This document shows, in pieces, positions 33,101 to 48,100 of a stretch of DNA of 64,000 bases (the first letter of the stretch is position 1; each line of letters opens with the position of its first letter). The DNA comes from Cyanophora paradoxa (lineage: Eukaryota; Glaucocystophyceae; Cyanophorales; Cyanophoraceae), in NCBI GenBank assembly GCA_004431415.1, contig QPMI01000040.1, positions 310,001 to 374,000 on the forward strand. Reading direction: 5' to 3'. The translations under genes were made by a program, and so were the position numbers. The notes below the pieces were generated by a model, which saw nothing but the letters and a program-made list of their open reading frames with translations, was not told the DNA's origin and did not search any database.

Positions 33101-36100
33101 ACCAGCGCTAGTACTAATTAAACATAACCTCCTCTGCGCTGCACAGATTGGCACTGCATTCTCTCCACAGGGGCCTATTTTTGCTGGCACAATGTACAGC
33201 AACTGTGCGGTGCAGCTGACGAACGCAGTGGGTACCACCGCTGCGAGCCCCGTCACGTTCATAACACGGCCGGCATCTGCCCCCTCGACTGCGGGTGTCA
33301 CGTACGGATCGACCTCAAGTGTCCCCTTCAGCAACGGCATGGCGAGCCTGAACATCAGTGGCCTCAATCCCACTGATCAGGTCTCCTCGATCTCCGTGAC
33401 CTGCCCTGTAACAGCGAATACAACGCTGGCGCCGCCGTTCTCTTCGGCTCTTGCGGGCTTCTACGCGGCCTCGTCGTGGACAGGATCGCAGTGGAACGAC
33501 CTCTCGGGCAACGATCGGCATGCGACTCAGACCCGGGGCACGCCCACCGTAGGCTCGTTCGGTTCGGCAAACGTGCTGCAAGGCAGCATCAACGACGGCG
33601 TCATATTTCCGGCTACCGTTATGAGCCCCTCGACGACTTCGTACACTTTTGTGCACTCGTGCCGCTACACTGCAGCATCCTTGGGCCCCACGACGAACCG
33701 CATTGTCGAAGGCGTCACCAAAAATTGGCTATCGGGGCATTTCCTCGGCCTGCGAGGTGTTTCTTTTCGGGAACGGTGGATCACCCTCGAAGAGAATGTA
33801 GTGCCTTCAAATATGGATGATTGGATCCTGAGCGTAGACCGTCCCCGGAATTACCACGCCAACGGACAAGACCGCACCTACTGCACAACCTGTGACTCTG
33901 AGACGTATGGGGATCAGATATCTATCAACTATGGCTTCACAGGCATCAACAACTATCCGTCACCGATACCGGGTTCAACACTTCAGTATTCGGACTGGCA
34001 ATGTGCGTTCGTTGTTGTATACAACCGAACGCTCTCCGATCTGGAGGTGGAGGAAGTAGAGGCCTGGGCGCGACTGCGCTTCCCTGGGATCACATACCCG
34101 GGATTCGGCTTTACATATACGACTTCGGTCCCGCCTTCAGCGAGCTCTGCAGTCGTCCAGGTGCACAGCCGCGAGCGCATCGTAGCCACTGACTGAGCGC
34201 TAACGTGTGCATGCAGATTGGCAAGCCTTACGGATTCCCGGTAAGCAATGCCGCTGCGTCTGTCGCCATCAGCCAGTCCCCATTCACGAATCGCGCAAAA
34301 AGGAAACTGATTTCACGTGCTCGCTAGGGTCCTATTCGTGCTGGCATGACCTACAACAATTGCGAAGTGAACCTGATGAACGCCGTGGGCTCCGCAACTG
34401 CGAGCCCTGTCACGTTTACTACCATGTCGCCAATTCCGCTGGTATCAAATATATCCATAGTCTCTGTAGGGGCGCGAAATGCAACGATGGCAATCACATT
34501 CGAGGGAGATGCATCGTCCGTATCGGCCAGCTGCAGTCCTTCGACAGGCGGAGCAGCAGTCTGGGGGCAATCAACAAGCGTGACACAGACTTCGACTACG
34601 ATCGTTCTCGCGATCCAAGCTCTCGAACCCAACACGACGTACGTGTGCCAGGCCAACGCGACGAGCGCGGCGGGGACCTCGCCCGCGACGCTCTCGACCT
34701 CGTTTACCACGGCTGCAGCTGCGGAGGCGCCTTCAACTTCGTTTATCACGTACGTATCGACCTCGAGTGTCCCGTTCAGCAACGGCGTGGCGAGCCTCAA
34801 CATAAGCGGACTGAACCCCGCCGATCAAGTATCCTCGGTATCCGTGACATGTCCCGGTACAGCGGACACGACGCTGGCCCCGCCTTTCGCGTCATCCGTT
34901 GCAGGCTTCTACACTGCATCATCTTGGGAAGGATTCGGGTGGTATGACCTCTCGGGAAAAAATCGTAATGCACATGACATTCGTGGGAATCCCAACGTAT
35001 CGACAGCTGCAGTGGGATCGACGAGAGTTTTTCAAGGAACAGTCAACGACGGAATCAGACTTCCGACTTCTGTTATGAGCTCGTCGACGCCAGCGTACAC
35101 GCTCGTGCATTCGTGCCGCTACACTGCCACAGCCTGGGGCTCCACAACGAACCGAATCATTGACGGCGTGAACGGCGGGTATTGGATGTCAGGCTTCCAC
35201 ATGTCTCACAACGGCGTGGCATTCCATGGAGTGTGGATTACAGAGCAGACTGCTGTGGGAAATCCTAACGACTGGATCCTCAGTGTCGATCGTCCCGAGA
35301 ACTATCGCGCCAACGGTCAAGACCGCACAGCCGCTTGTACTTCATGCACTGGTTCTGTTTCTGTTCCCTCGGACCAAATGTCAATCAACTACGGAGGAGG
35401 CGGGCAATATGGCGGCGAATATTCGGACTGGCAGTGCGCGTTCGTCCTCGTCTACGACAGGCTCCTCTCGAATGCCGAGGTGGAGGAGGTGGAGGCCTGG
35501 GCGCGTATGCGCTTCCCTGGTATCACCTACCCGAACTACGGGTTCACGTACACAACCTCTGTGCCGCCGTCGGCAAGCTCCGTAGTCGCCCAGGTGAGTG
35601 ATCGAGGCTATCATCTGCTCTTAATACGCGAAGGGCTAACACTCATGTTCGCAGGTCGGCAAGTCGTACAGCTTCCAGGTAATTTCATTTTAATAGTGCT
35701 GCGGATGATTAGAATGCACAATTTTAATCTGCATTCATGCAGGGGCCGATCCGCGCTGGGACGACCTATAGCAATTGTACGGTGCAAGTATCGAACGCTG
35801 CGGGGACGATGGCCGCCAGCCCTGTTACGTTCACAACAAGTCTGGCCGGGCTCCCTTCAACTTCAGATATCACGTTCGTATCGACCTCAAGTGTCCCGTT
35901 CAGCAACGGCGTAGCGAGCCTCAACATCAGCGGCCTCAATCCTGCGGATCAAGTCTCCTCTGTATCCGTGACATGTACCATTACAGTGAACACGACCTCG
36001 GCCCCGCCGTTCTCTTCGTCTGTTGCGGGCTTCTACGCTGCCTCCTCGTGGACAGGATCGCAGTGGAGCGACCTCTCGGGCAACAACCGGCATGCTAGTG

Positions 36101-39100
36101 AAATTCGCGGGAGCCCCACGCTGGCGGCCGTCGGGTCGACAAACGTGCTGCAAGGCACCATGAACGACGGGATCCGGATTCCGGCTTCCGTGCTCAGCTC
36201 TCCGACGACTGCGTACACACTCGTGCATTCGTGCCGCTACAACGCACCCGCTTGGAGCGCCCCTACAAACCGCATCATTGATGGCGTTACCTCCGATTGG
36301 GTGTCTGGGTTCTATACTGGCCGGCGCGGTGTCGCGTTCAAAAAGGGTTGGTGGATTGGAGGTGACAACATGATATCCGCCGAGGTAGCTCCGAATATCA
36401 ACGACTGGGTCCTAAGCGTCGACCGATCCAGGAACTACCGCGCTAATGGCAAGGACCGCACCAATCCATGCCCCTCCTGTGATTCGTACCCCCAATCCGG
36501 CGAAGCCGATCAGATCTCCATCAACTACGGCTACTCCGCTATTTACAGATCTCAGTGGGCCTGGGGATTTCCGCCGGGCACGAGCTCTAGCAACGAATAC
36601 TCGGACTGGCAGTGCGCCTTCATCCTTGTCTACGATAGGCGGCTGTCAGATGCCGAGGTGGAGGAGGTGGAGGCCTGGGCACGGCTGCGCTTCCCGGGTG
36701 TCACCTACCACGGCATGCAGTTCACTTACACGACATCTGTGCCGCCGTCGGCGACCTCCGTGATCGCTCAGGTAAGCGACCTAGGCTATAGCTATCATCA
36801 CCTTTCCACACGCGATGGACGACGTCAACATTAACATTTCCATCGCGCGGTTGCGCAGGTCGGCAAGCCTTACAGCTTCCCGGTAAGCTGTTCGATATGA
36901 GTTTTTGCTTTATGTCAAATTAAATAGCCGCGAATTATGCGCACGCAAGCCGACTTTTGCAATTCGAATTCGAGTTCGTTATTACTTCGTAATCCGCGCC
37001 TGCACACACAGGGGCCCATCCGCGCGGAAACGACGTACACCAACTGTCAAGTGCAGCTGACAAACGCGGTCGGCAAAACGACAAGCTCTGTCACGTTCAC
37101 GACGGGGGCTCAGCCGCCTCCACCATCGCCCTTCTCGCTGTCCAGCCCAGTGCAGAACCAGAGGAACGTCACTCTTGTCGGCGGAAACGCGCAGTTCGTT
37201 CTGGAGGGCCTGAACCCAGCGGATGGGCTGCAGAGGGCCACAGTGACGTGCGATACGTCTGTAGGCGACCCGCTCGCGCAGCCGCCGTACGCCGCGTCCA
37301 TCGCCGGCTGGTACGACGGGACGTCGTGGACGGGCACCTATTGGGGTGACCTGAGCGGCAACGGGCGAAATGCGACCGACACGAGGGGGAACATTACAGC
37401 AACCAACGACTCCGGCGTGCCTGTTCTGGAGGGCGGCACAAATGAAGGCGCTCGCATCCCTACGTCCGTCATGAACAGCGCGACCTCCCAGTACACGCTG
37501 GCGCACGGCTGCAGGACACGTGATGATAATAGTCGCCTCGTCTACGGTGTCACGAAGAATTGGCTCTCGGGCTTTTATGGGCCACTCTACGGCGTCGCTT
37601 ACCACGAGGGATGGATCACGCCGGAATCTATGCCGGCCAATGTCCCTTCTCGCATAGATAGATGGCTTTTGAGCATCGACCGCCTTCGTTCATATAGGGC
37701 GAACGGCGTTGATCGGACTTCGAATCCGTATGCTGGGTCCTACACGGCCGACCAGATATCCGTTAATTACGGAAATCCGGATCCTATATACAATTTAGAA
37801 CTGTCCTCGTGGTGGCAGTGCTCATTCCTCATGGTCTACAGCCGAGAACTCTCTGATAGCGAAGTCGCCGAGGTGGAGGCTTGGGCGGTCAAACGGTACG
37901 GCTACGCTGGCCAGTTCCCTGGCCTTCCTATAACAGCTCGTTACACGTTCAATAAGACACTCTCGGGCTCGGAGACATCGACTGTCGTCCAGGTCCGCAT
38001 TTAATTTCTAACATTATATATATATGTATAGGTTACAGATCAATGTTATTTCAGCTTTATTGTTTGATGCTTGTTTGACGTGCAGGTGCCGGTGAAACCT
38101 GGCGCAGCGTACACATGCTCAGTCACGCTCGAGAACGCAGGAGGCACCTCGGCGCCGAGCGATATGCGCAATGTCACGTTCTCCACCATGCCCACCGGTC
38201 CTCCATCAACAGCGCGTGTCACATACGTCTCGACCTCCAACGTTCCTTTCAGCGGCGGCGTTGCCAATCTCACCATCCTCGGGTTGAACCCTTGGGACCA
38301 AGTCTCATCGATCTCCGTGACGTGTCCTCAAGTGGGCGAGACCTACACGACATCGGTGCCGCCATTCGCGGGATCCGCGATCGCCCAGGTGATCATGAGC
38401 CCACGAACTCAAATTGTGTACCAGCACTAATTATTAATTATATATATTACCTCCTCTGCGATGCACAGATTGGCACTGCATTCTCTCCACAGGGGCCTAT
38501 TTTTGCTGGCACAATGTACAGCAACTGCGCGGTGCAGCTGACGAACGCAGTGGGCACCACCGCTGCGAGCCTCGTCACGTTCATAACACGGCCGGCATCT
38601 GCCCCCTCGACTGCGGGTGTCACGTACGGATCGACCTCAAGTGTCCCCTTCAGCAACGGCATGGCGAGCCTGAACATCAGTGGCCTCAATCCCACTGATC
38701 AGGTCTCCTCGATCTCCGTGACCTGCCCTGTAACAGCGAATACAACGCTGGCGCCACCGTTCGCTTCGGCTCTTGCAGGCTTTTACGCTGCCTCATCGTG
38801 GACAGGCACCCAGTGGAACGACCTCTCGGGCAACGATCGGCATGCGACTCAGACCCGGGGCACGCCCACCGTAGGCTCGTTCGGTTCGGCAAACGTGCTG
38901 CAAGGCAGCATCAACGACGGCGTCATATTTCCGGCTACCGTTATGAGCCCCTCGACGACTTCGTACACTTTTGTGCACTCGTGCCGCTACACTGCAACTT
39001 ACAGAGACACCACAACAAATCGCATCATCGATGGCGTTACGAGCAACTGGCTTTCTGGGCACTACAATGGCCTACGCGGTGTCTCGTATCGTGAAGGGTG

Positions 39101-42100
39101 GATTACACCTTTTTCAAATTTTCCGTCAATTCCAAATACAAACGACTGGATTCTGAGCGTTGACCGTCCCCAGAACTACCGTGCCAACGGCCAAGATCGA
39201 ACCACTTGCCCCGTTTGCGAAGTCCTCCCTGCTGACCAGATATCGATCAACTTCGGGTACTCCCCAATGTTGAACCATAACGTGAATCCCGGGTCCTACT
39301 ACGAGTACTCGGCCTGGCAGTGTGCATTTGTCATTGTTTACAATCGGACCCTCTCGGACAGCGAGGTGGAGGGGGTGGAGGCCTGGGCGCGAATGCGCTT
39401 CCCTGGGGTCACCTATCCGAATTATGCGTTCACGTACACGACTTCCGTTCCGCCTTCGGCGAGCTCTGCAGTCGTCCAGGTAGACAGCCTATAACATATC
39501 AACGCATGTCCTATCTCTTTAACACCGACGATTCGCACGCAGATTGGCAAGTCTTACGGTTTCCCGGTATGCTTGTTGAAAGTTTTACGCAAGACTCTGA
39601 GACGTGCTAGCATTTTCCATTAACAATATCGCGCTTTGATGCAGGGGCCCATTCGCGCGGAGACGACATACACCAACTGTCAAGTGCAGCTGACAAACGC
39701 GGTCGGCATTACGACGAGCTCTTTCACGTTCACGACGAGCTCTCCGCCTGCCACCGCCCCGGACGCACCCTCCTCGGTCTCGATACCGGCGAGCAGCATT
39801 CGGGGCACGACCGCGCAAATTGCAGTCTCGTTTGGCTTCAATGGCGGCTCAAACATCACGAGCGTGAACGCAAGCTGCCGGCTCAGCTCAGGCGGCTCCG
39901 CTGTGTGGGCGGGCAGCGTGGCGGTGGTGGCCGGGGCGGCGAACACAACCCTGCTGGCGACTGGGCTGCAGCCAGGCACGTCGTACGTCTGCAGCGCAAG
40001 CGTCAGCAACGCTGTGGGAGTCTCCCCGAGCACTTCCTCGGCGCCATTCACAACAACCGGTCAGTGTTGCCCCTGTACTTGTGCCTCTGCCCCTGTAGCA
40101 ACCCTAGACGTCGACCGTACCCCCGCACCTGTAGCTGATGCATGTGCCCCCCGGCAGCTCTCTACACATTGACGACCGCTTCCATGGCTGCGGGGCCTCG
40201 CTACAGCTCCAGGGCTGCTGGCGTCATGTTCCGTAATCGCACTGGAAGCTTGAAGTTTGCCATGGTTGGTGGGAACGTGGCAGATAAAATTGCCAGCGTT
40301 TTGGTTCTCGACGTAGGTGAGCAGCTCACATAGCAGCGGATTGGCATACTTTGCAGTCACTGACACCTCTCTGCAGCTTCAGGCATGTGGACAACACCGA
40401 CGCTCACTGCTCCTGTTCCCGTGATGAACTCGGCTTGCAGTTGGGATGAGGCCGGTTAGTTGTTTCGCAGCTGCAGATCACTAGTACTGTTGGCCTTTCT
40501 CATGATGATACCGTCTCTTTTGCGTTTCGCGCAGACACTATTTACTGTTCCGGTCCGCGAGCTCAAGCTGTGATCTGCTTGAACCTTGAAATCTTCCTTA
40601 AACCGATACGTATATACATTTGCAGGGGGATATTTTGGTGCTTCCCAAGAACACGCGACTTTCTTTTGGAGTTTTCCAACGTCCATGGCTGGAAACATTG
40701 TTGATTACTCTGCCACCTGGCCTGTGCCATCTGGCCGGGCCGGCCATTGTAGTGTGTTTTTTGACGGAAGCTATTATGTGCGTATGAAGCTGCCACTTCC
40801 GGTGCGTGAAGCTGAGTGTGTAGCTTTTAACCTCTGCTTTCACATCCCAGGTTGCCGGTGGTGCCGGTCTCCCCAGTTTTATTTTGATACGGTGCGGTTC
40901 AATCAGTATAACATGATTCTCCGGATTTCATCCTGATATGCGGGTACAGCTGGTCTCCAGCAACGGGCTGGGTGACTGAAATAGGTTCCTCGGCATTCTC
41001 ATCTCCTTGGTTGCCCGGCTGCAGTCGCCTGGGTCCGTATTTCGTTGAGCCTGTCTTGTTTGAGGTCGAAAACACGGCTAATATTTCTTCAACGCGCGGA
41101 TGACAGGCAGCAAGCTCTACGTCCTAGATGGATATAGTACTTATGCGCTCTAGTAAGCTCTTATGCTGCCTTTCCATTTGATTTACGCTCTCGGATAATT
41201 TGTTCTGACATTATTTTTCAAGCGAGGTCGAGCTTGCGGGGAGCGGTCCGCGCTCGTGGCGTCGTGTAATTACGTATGCTACAAGCGACGTGGCGGGGCC
41301 AAGTCTGATGATCTTCGGTGGATGCGGGAGGTTCTTGTTTCATGCTGGAGCAGGGGCATCATTTCTTCCCCGCCTGATCGACCCCACAAGTGCGCATTGC
41401 TATTGCCTTTCACTATTGCAGTGGATAGAGACTCGCTTGTTGTGTTCATGCCTAATCCTTTCACCATTACCAGCGGGCGCAATCGTATTCTACGGCTCGA
41501 ATTCGTTCACCATCCCTTCGTGGATTGCGCACGGATCGGAGACAGCGACATGTACATTAGTGGCGTCGACCGGAGACACCGCCTTCCGCTTTCCAGGTGA
41601 CTAGCTATAGTCGCAATCGCGTAACGTTGTTCAGCGCGCGACTTATTAAATTGTGAATCCCGCCACATGTACAGCGACACAGCCCGTCACGGCACCGGAA
41701 GCGCCGATAAAGCTGACGACCACCAGCCTTTCCCTCACATCAGCAGTTCTCGCCATCACTCTTGGGTACGATGGAGGCGATGCAATCGTGACCGCGTCAT
41801 TCGCCTGTACATTTGCAAGCGGGGGGCCCGCTGTATGGGCCGCCTCGGTACCAGTGGATTCGGGGGCAATATCTGTCTCTGTGGTCGCTTCTGGACTGCA
41901 AAGACTCACATCATACACGTGCCAGGCGAACGCGACAAATCGTGTCGGAACCTCGAACAGCTCTTTCCCTTTGTCCTTTACAACGACTGGAGAAGCACCG
42001 TCGGTGTTGCTTTCTATCTCGGTGCCTGCTTCTCAAATTGTAGGCAACGTCTCAGTCTGCTCTACAGCGCCAGGGCCTCCACGAGGATATGGTAAGCAAA

Positions 42101-45100
42101 CGTGCGCCCTCGTTGCGGCTCTGGGCGCTCACATTTTCGACAGCGGCCTACTTTCCGGGACCAGCTGCGGGTGGCCCATACATGTACTTCGGCTCGACGA
42201 CGTACGGGAGCACTGCGGCTGGCCTCACCGTAGAGTGCTGGTGGGTAACGAGGGGGTAGAAGATAAGTTTATACAATTCCTTGGCCGCTGACTTGCGATT
42301 GACGCTAGGTTCAGACGCTTGTCGAACATCTTACAATGGGCTCGCATTTTCGACCTTCACAACGGAGCTTCAGCGTCTTCCGGTCCGAGTACGGGCAACA
42401 TAGCTTGGGCTTTTCAGTGGGACAGTGCGACCGCTGGTGCGCCATATATGCGTTCATTTGATTTATCGATCTCCGGGCAAATCCGCTCAACTACTACGCG
42501 TTTCAGTTCAGTACACCGCCATCTGGGACGGATGGACAAACGGCCAATTTTCAGAAACTCGTCCCGTGCCTATAACTGAAGGCGCAGTTCCGGTAAGCCA
42601 TAACCGCAGCGGTCCTCCAGTTCCATGAAGCGTGTTGATGATCGGTATACGTATTAATGCTGTATGCACGTGCATTAGGCCGGGAGCTGGCAGCACTTGG
42701 CGATCAGCGTCTCCCAAACGGCATCATTGTCAACCTCGGCCAGCTGCAAGTTTTATATTAATGGCCAGCTGAAGAATACAGTGACGTGCAGATCAGTCGA
42801 GGCGTACACCCGCGCGTGGGGCCTTCTGGGGCTTAGCTCATGGCCAGGCGAACCGACGGTCGAAGCCGGACAAATTGCCGAGCTCCGCTTCTGGAATGTC
42901 GAGCGCACTGCTGCGCAGATTGCAAGCGCATACCAGACCACTGTTCCCCCGACGTCGCCCGGCCTCTACATGTATTTCCCTTTTGCAGGAGACTTTGTGC
43001 GTTCTGCCGCGCCGTGCACGTGCGCGCTTGCTGTAGTCCCGTGCTGCTCTGATGGCTTCTTCCGCGATCGCGACACAGAACGACATCGGCCCCAACGCGC
43101 GACACGCAACTGCTGTGCCGACCGGAAGCGTTCAACTTCTGAGCACAGGAACAGGTTCGCGAGAGCTCTTTATGGTTGCATTATTTATATCCAACCTCCA
43201 CTGAAATCGAACTTGAAGGAACTTCATGTACAACTCGTGGATCCGGCAACGCTACCCTAACGGTCTCATTTGCAAACAGCAATGACTCTGCCGTTGCTTC
43301 CGTGACAGCGAGCTGCGCGACAACGAATGGCGGATCGATTGTTTGGACTGGGCAGTCTTCCATCGCGGCAGGCCAGTCGGTCGTGGTGTTCAATGTGACG
43401 GGATTAATGAATGGCACTGCATACACGTGCACGGCGACCGCTATAACCGCTGCTCAAGGACGGGCCACGGCGACAACGGAGGCGTTCGACACAACTCCAC
43501 GGACCCCCGCGGCTCCGTCTCTTGTACTGGTAGGCTCGGTTGGAGCGCGAAACGCTTCCATCGTCGTCAGTATTGAACCGGGATCAACTTCCATCTCTGC
43601 GAGCTGTGCTCTTCAGGCGGGTGGCGGACCTGTGTGGGGAGCATCCGTTAACGTGCCAGACGGAACGACGACGATCGCAGTGGCGGCGACAGGCCTGGAG
43701 CCGAACACGACGTACGTGTGCCAGGCCAACGCGACAAACGCGGCGGGGACCTCGCCCGCGACGCTCTCGGCCTCGTTCATCACGGCTGTGGAGGCGCCGT
43801 GGGCGCCGGCCTCGGTGGCGGTCTCGGCGATCGCGCCGCGCAACGCGACGGTGACGGTGACGCTCGGGTACAACGGCGGCGCGTGGGTGACGTCGGTGGC
43901 GGCGAGCTGCGGGCCGGCGGAGGGCGGGGCGGGCGCCTGGGGCGAGGTGCAGGTGGTGAGCCACGGGGCGGCGGGGACGACGGTCAGCTTCTCGGCGGCG
44001 GGCCTGGAGCCGAACACGACGTACGTGTGCCAGGCCAACGCAACGAGCGCGGCGGGGACCTCGCCTGCGACGCTCTCGGCCTCGTTCATCACGGCTGCGG
44101 AGGCGCCGTGGGCACCGGCCTCGGTGGCGGTCTCGGCGATCGCGCCGCGCAACGTGACGGTGACGGTGATGCTCGGGTACAACGGCGGCGCGTGGGTGAC
44201 GTCGGTGGCGGCGAGCTGCGGGCCGGCGGAGGGCGGGGCGGCCACCTGGGGCGCGGTGCAGGAGGTAACCCTCGGGGCGGCGGGGACGACGGTCAGCTTC
44301 TCGGCGGCGGGCCTGGAGCCGAACACGACGTACGTGTGCCAGGCCAACGCAACGAGCGCGGCGGGGACCTCGCCCGCGACGCTCTCGGCCTCGTTCATCA
44401 CGGCTGCGGAGGCGCCGTGGGCGCCGGCCTCGGTGGCGGTCTCGGCGATCGCGCCGCGCAACGCGACGGTGACGGTGACGCTCGGGTACAACGGCGGGGC
44501 GTGGGTGACGTCGGTGGCGGCGAGCTGCAGGCCGGCGGAGGGCGGGGCGGCCGTCTGGGGCGCGGTGCAGGCGGTGAGCCTCGGGGCGGCGGGGACGACG
44601 GTCAGCTTCTCGGCGGCGGGCCTGGAGCCGAACACGACGTACGTGTGCCAGGCCAACGCGACGAGCACGGCGGGGACTTCTCCCGCGACGCTCGCGGCCT
44701 CGTTCATCACGGCTGTGGAGGCGCCTTGGGCGCCGGCCTCGGTGGCGGTCTCTGGGATCGCGCCGCGCAACGCGACGGTGACGGTGACGCTCGGGTACAA
44801 CGGCGGCGCGTGGGTGACGTCGGTGGCGGCGAGCTGCGGGCCGGCGGAGGGCGGGGCGGCCGTCTGGGGCGCGGTGCAGGCGGTGAGCCTCGGGGCGGCG
44901 GGGACGACGGTCAGCTTCTCGGCGGCGGGCCTGGAGCCGAACACGACGTACGTGTGCCAGGCCAACGCAACGAGCACGGCGGGGACCTCGCCCGCGACGC
45001 TCTCGGCCTCGTTCATCACGGCTGCGGAGGCGCCGTGGGCGCCGGCCTCGGTGGCGGTCTCGGCGATCGCGCCGCGCAACGCGACGGTGACGGTGACGCT

Positions 45101-48100
45101 CGGGTACAACGGCGGCGCGTGGGTGACGTCGGTGGCGGCGAGCTGCGGGCCGGCGGAGGCCGGGGCGGGCGCCTGGGGCGAGGTGCAGGAGGTGAGCCTC
45201 GGGGCGGCTGGGACGACGGTCAGCTTCTCGGCGGCGGGCCTGGAGCCGAACACGACGTACGTGTGCCAGGCCAACGCGACGAGCGCGGCGGGGACCTCGT
45301 CCGCAATGCTCTCGGCCTCGTTCATCACGGCTGCGGAGGCGCCGTGGGCGCCGGCCTTGGTGGCGGTCTCGGCGATCGCGCCGCGCAACGCGACGGTGAC
45401 GGTGACGCTCGGGTACAACGGCGGGGCGTGGGTGACGTCGGTGGCGGCGAGCTGCGGGCCGGCGGAGGGCGGGGCGGCCGCCTGGGGCGAGGTGCAGGCG
45501 GTGAGCCTCGGGGCGGCGGGGACGACGGTCAGCTTCTCGGCGGCGGGCCTGGAGCCGAACACGACGTACGTGTGCCAGGCCAACGCGACGAGCGCGGCGG
45601 GGACCTCGCCCGCGACGCTCTCGGCCTCGTTCATCACGGCTGCGGAGGCGCCGTGGGCACCGGCCTCGGTGGCGGTCTCGGCGATCGCGCCGCGCAACGC
45701 GACGGTGACAGTGACGCTCGGGTACAACGGCGGCGCGTGGGTGACGTCGGTGGCGGCGAGCTGCGGGCCGGCGGAGGCCGGGGCGGGCGCCTGGGGCGCG
45801 GTGCAGGCGGTGAGCCTCGGGGCGGCTGGGACGACGGTCAGCTTCTCGGCGGCGGGCCTGGAGCCAAACACAACGTACGTGTGCCTTGCCAACGCGACGA
45901 GCGCGGCGGGGACCTCGCCCGCGACACTCTCGGCCTCGTTCATCACGGCTGTGGAGGCGCCGTGGGCGCCGGCCTCGGTGGCGGTCTCGGCGATCGCGCC
46001 GCGCAACGCGACGGTGACGGTGACGCTCGGGTACAACGGCGGCGCGTGGGTGACGTCGGTGGCGGCGAGCTGCGGGCCGGCGGAGGGCGGGGCGGCCGTC
46101 TGGGGCGCGGTGCAGGCGGTGAGCCTCGGGGCGGCGGGGACGACGGTCAGCTTCTCGGCGGCGGGCCTGGAGCCGAACACGACGTACGTGTGCCAGGCCA
46201 ACGCAACGAGCGCGGCGGGGACCTCGCCCGCGACGCTCTCGGCCTCGTTCATCACGGCTGCGGAGGCGCCGTGGGCACCGGCCTCGGTGGCGGTCTCGGC
46301 GATCGCGCCGCGCAACGCGACGGTGACGGTGACGCTCGGGTACAACGGCGGGGCGTGGGTGACGTCGGTGGCGGCGAGCTGCGGGCCGGCGGAGGGCGGG
46401 GCTGCCGCCTGGGGCGAGGTGCAGGCGGTGAGCCTCGGGGCGGCGGGGACGACGGTCAGCTTCTCGGCGGCGGGCCTGGAGCCGAACACGACGTACGTGT
46501 GCCGGGCCAACGCGACGAGCGCTGCGGGGACCTCGCCCGCGACGCTCTCGGCCTCGTTCATCATGGCTGCGGAGGCTCCGTGGGCGCCGGCCTCGGTGGC
46601 GGTCTCGGCGATCACGCCGCGCAACGCGACGGTGACGGTGACGCTCGGGTACAACGGCGGGGCGTGGGTGACGTCGGTGGCGGCGAGCTGCGGGCCGGCG
46701 GAGGGCGGGGCGGCCGCCTGGGGCGCGGTGCAGGCGGTGAGCCTCGGGGCGGCAGGGACGACGGTCAGCTTCTCGGCGGCGGGCCTGGAGCCGAACACGA
46801 CGTACGTGTGCCAGGCCAACGCAACGAGCGCGGCGGGGACCTCGCCTGCGACGCTCTCGGCCTCGTTCATCACGGCTGCGGAGGCGCCGTGGGCGCCGGC
46901 CTCGGTGGCGGTCTCGGCGATCGCGCCGCGCAACGTGACGGTGACGGTGATGCTCGGGTACAACGGCGGCGCGTGGGTGACGTCGGTGTTGGCGAGCTGC
47001 GGGCCGGCGGAGGGCGGGGCGGCCACCTGGGGCGCGGTGCAGGAGGTAAGCCTCGGGGCGGCGGGGACGACGGTCAGCTTCTCGGCGGCGGGCCTGGAGC
47101 CGAACACGACGTACGTGTGCCAGGCCAACGCAACGAGCGCGGCGGGGACCTCGCCCGCGACGCTCTCGGCCTCGTTCATCACAGCTGCGGAGGCGCCGTG
47201 GGCACCGGCCTCGGTGGCGGTCTCGGCGATCGCGCCGCGCAACGCGACGGTGACGGTGACGCTCGGGTACAACGGCGGGGCGTGGGTGACGTCGGTGGCG
47301 GCGAGCTGCGGGCCGGCGGAGGCCGGGGCGGGCGCCTGGGGCGAGGTGCAGGCGGTGAGCCTCGGGGCGGCGGGGACGACGGTCAGCTTGTCGGCGGCGG
47401 GCCTGGAGCCAAACACAACGTACGTGTGCCTGGCCAACGCGACGAGCGCGGCGGGGACCTCGCCCGCGACACTCTCGGCCTCGTTCATCACGGCTGCGGA
47501 GGCGCCGTGGGCGCCGGCCTCGGTGGCGGTCTCGGCGATCGCGCCGCGCAACGCGACGGTGACGGTGACGCTCGGGTACAACGGCGGCGCGTGGGTGACG
47601 TCGGTGGCGGCGAGCTGCGGGCCGGCGGAGCGCGGGGCGGCCGTCTGGGGCGAGGTGCAGGCGGTGAGCCTCGGGGCGGCGGGGACGACGGTCAGCTTCT
47701 CGGCGGCGGGCCTGGAGCCAAACACGACGTACGTGTGCCAGGCCAACGCGACGAGCACGGCAGGGACCTCGCCCGCGACGCTCTCGGCCTCGTTCATCAC
47801 GGCTGCGGAGGCGCCGTGGGCACCGGCCTCGGTGGCGGTCTCTGAGATCGCGCCGCGCAACGCGACGGTGACGGTGACGCTCGGGTACAACGGCGGGGCG
47901 TGGGTGACGTCGGTGGCGGCGAGCTGCGGGCCGGCGGAAGGCGGGGCAACTGCCTGGGGCGCGGTGCAGGCGGTGAGCCTCGGGGCGGCGGGGACGACGG
48001 TCAGCTTCTCGGCGGCGGGCCTGGAGCCGAACACGACGTACGTGTGCCAGGCCAACGCGACGAGCGCGGCGGGGACCTCGCCCGCGACACTCTCGGCCTC

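Noticed and set aside
43718-47845. 1,375-codon open frame in another + frame (GGGELRAGGGRGG...)
   Set aside because: Low-complexity Gly/Arg/Asp shadow of the FN3 repeat with no domain pattern.
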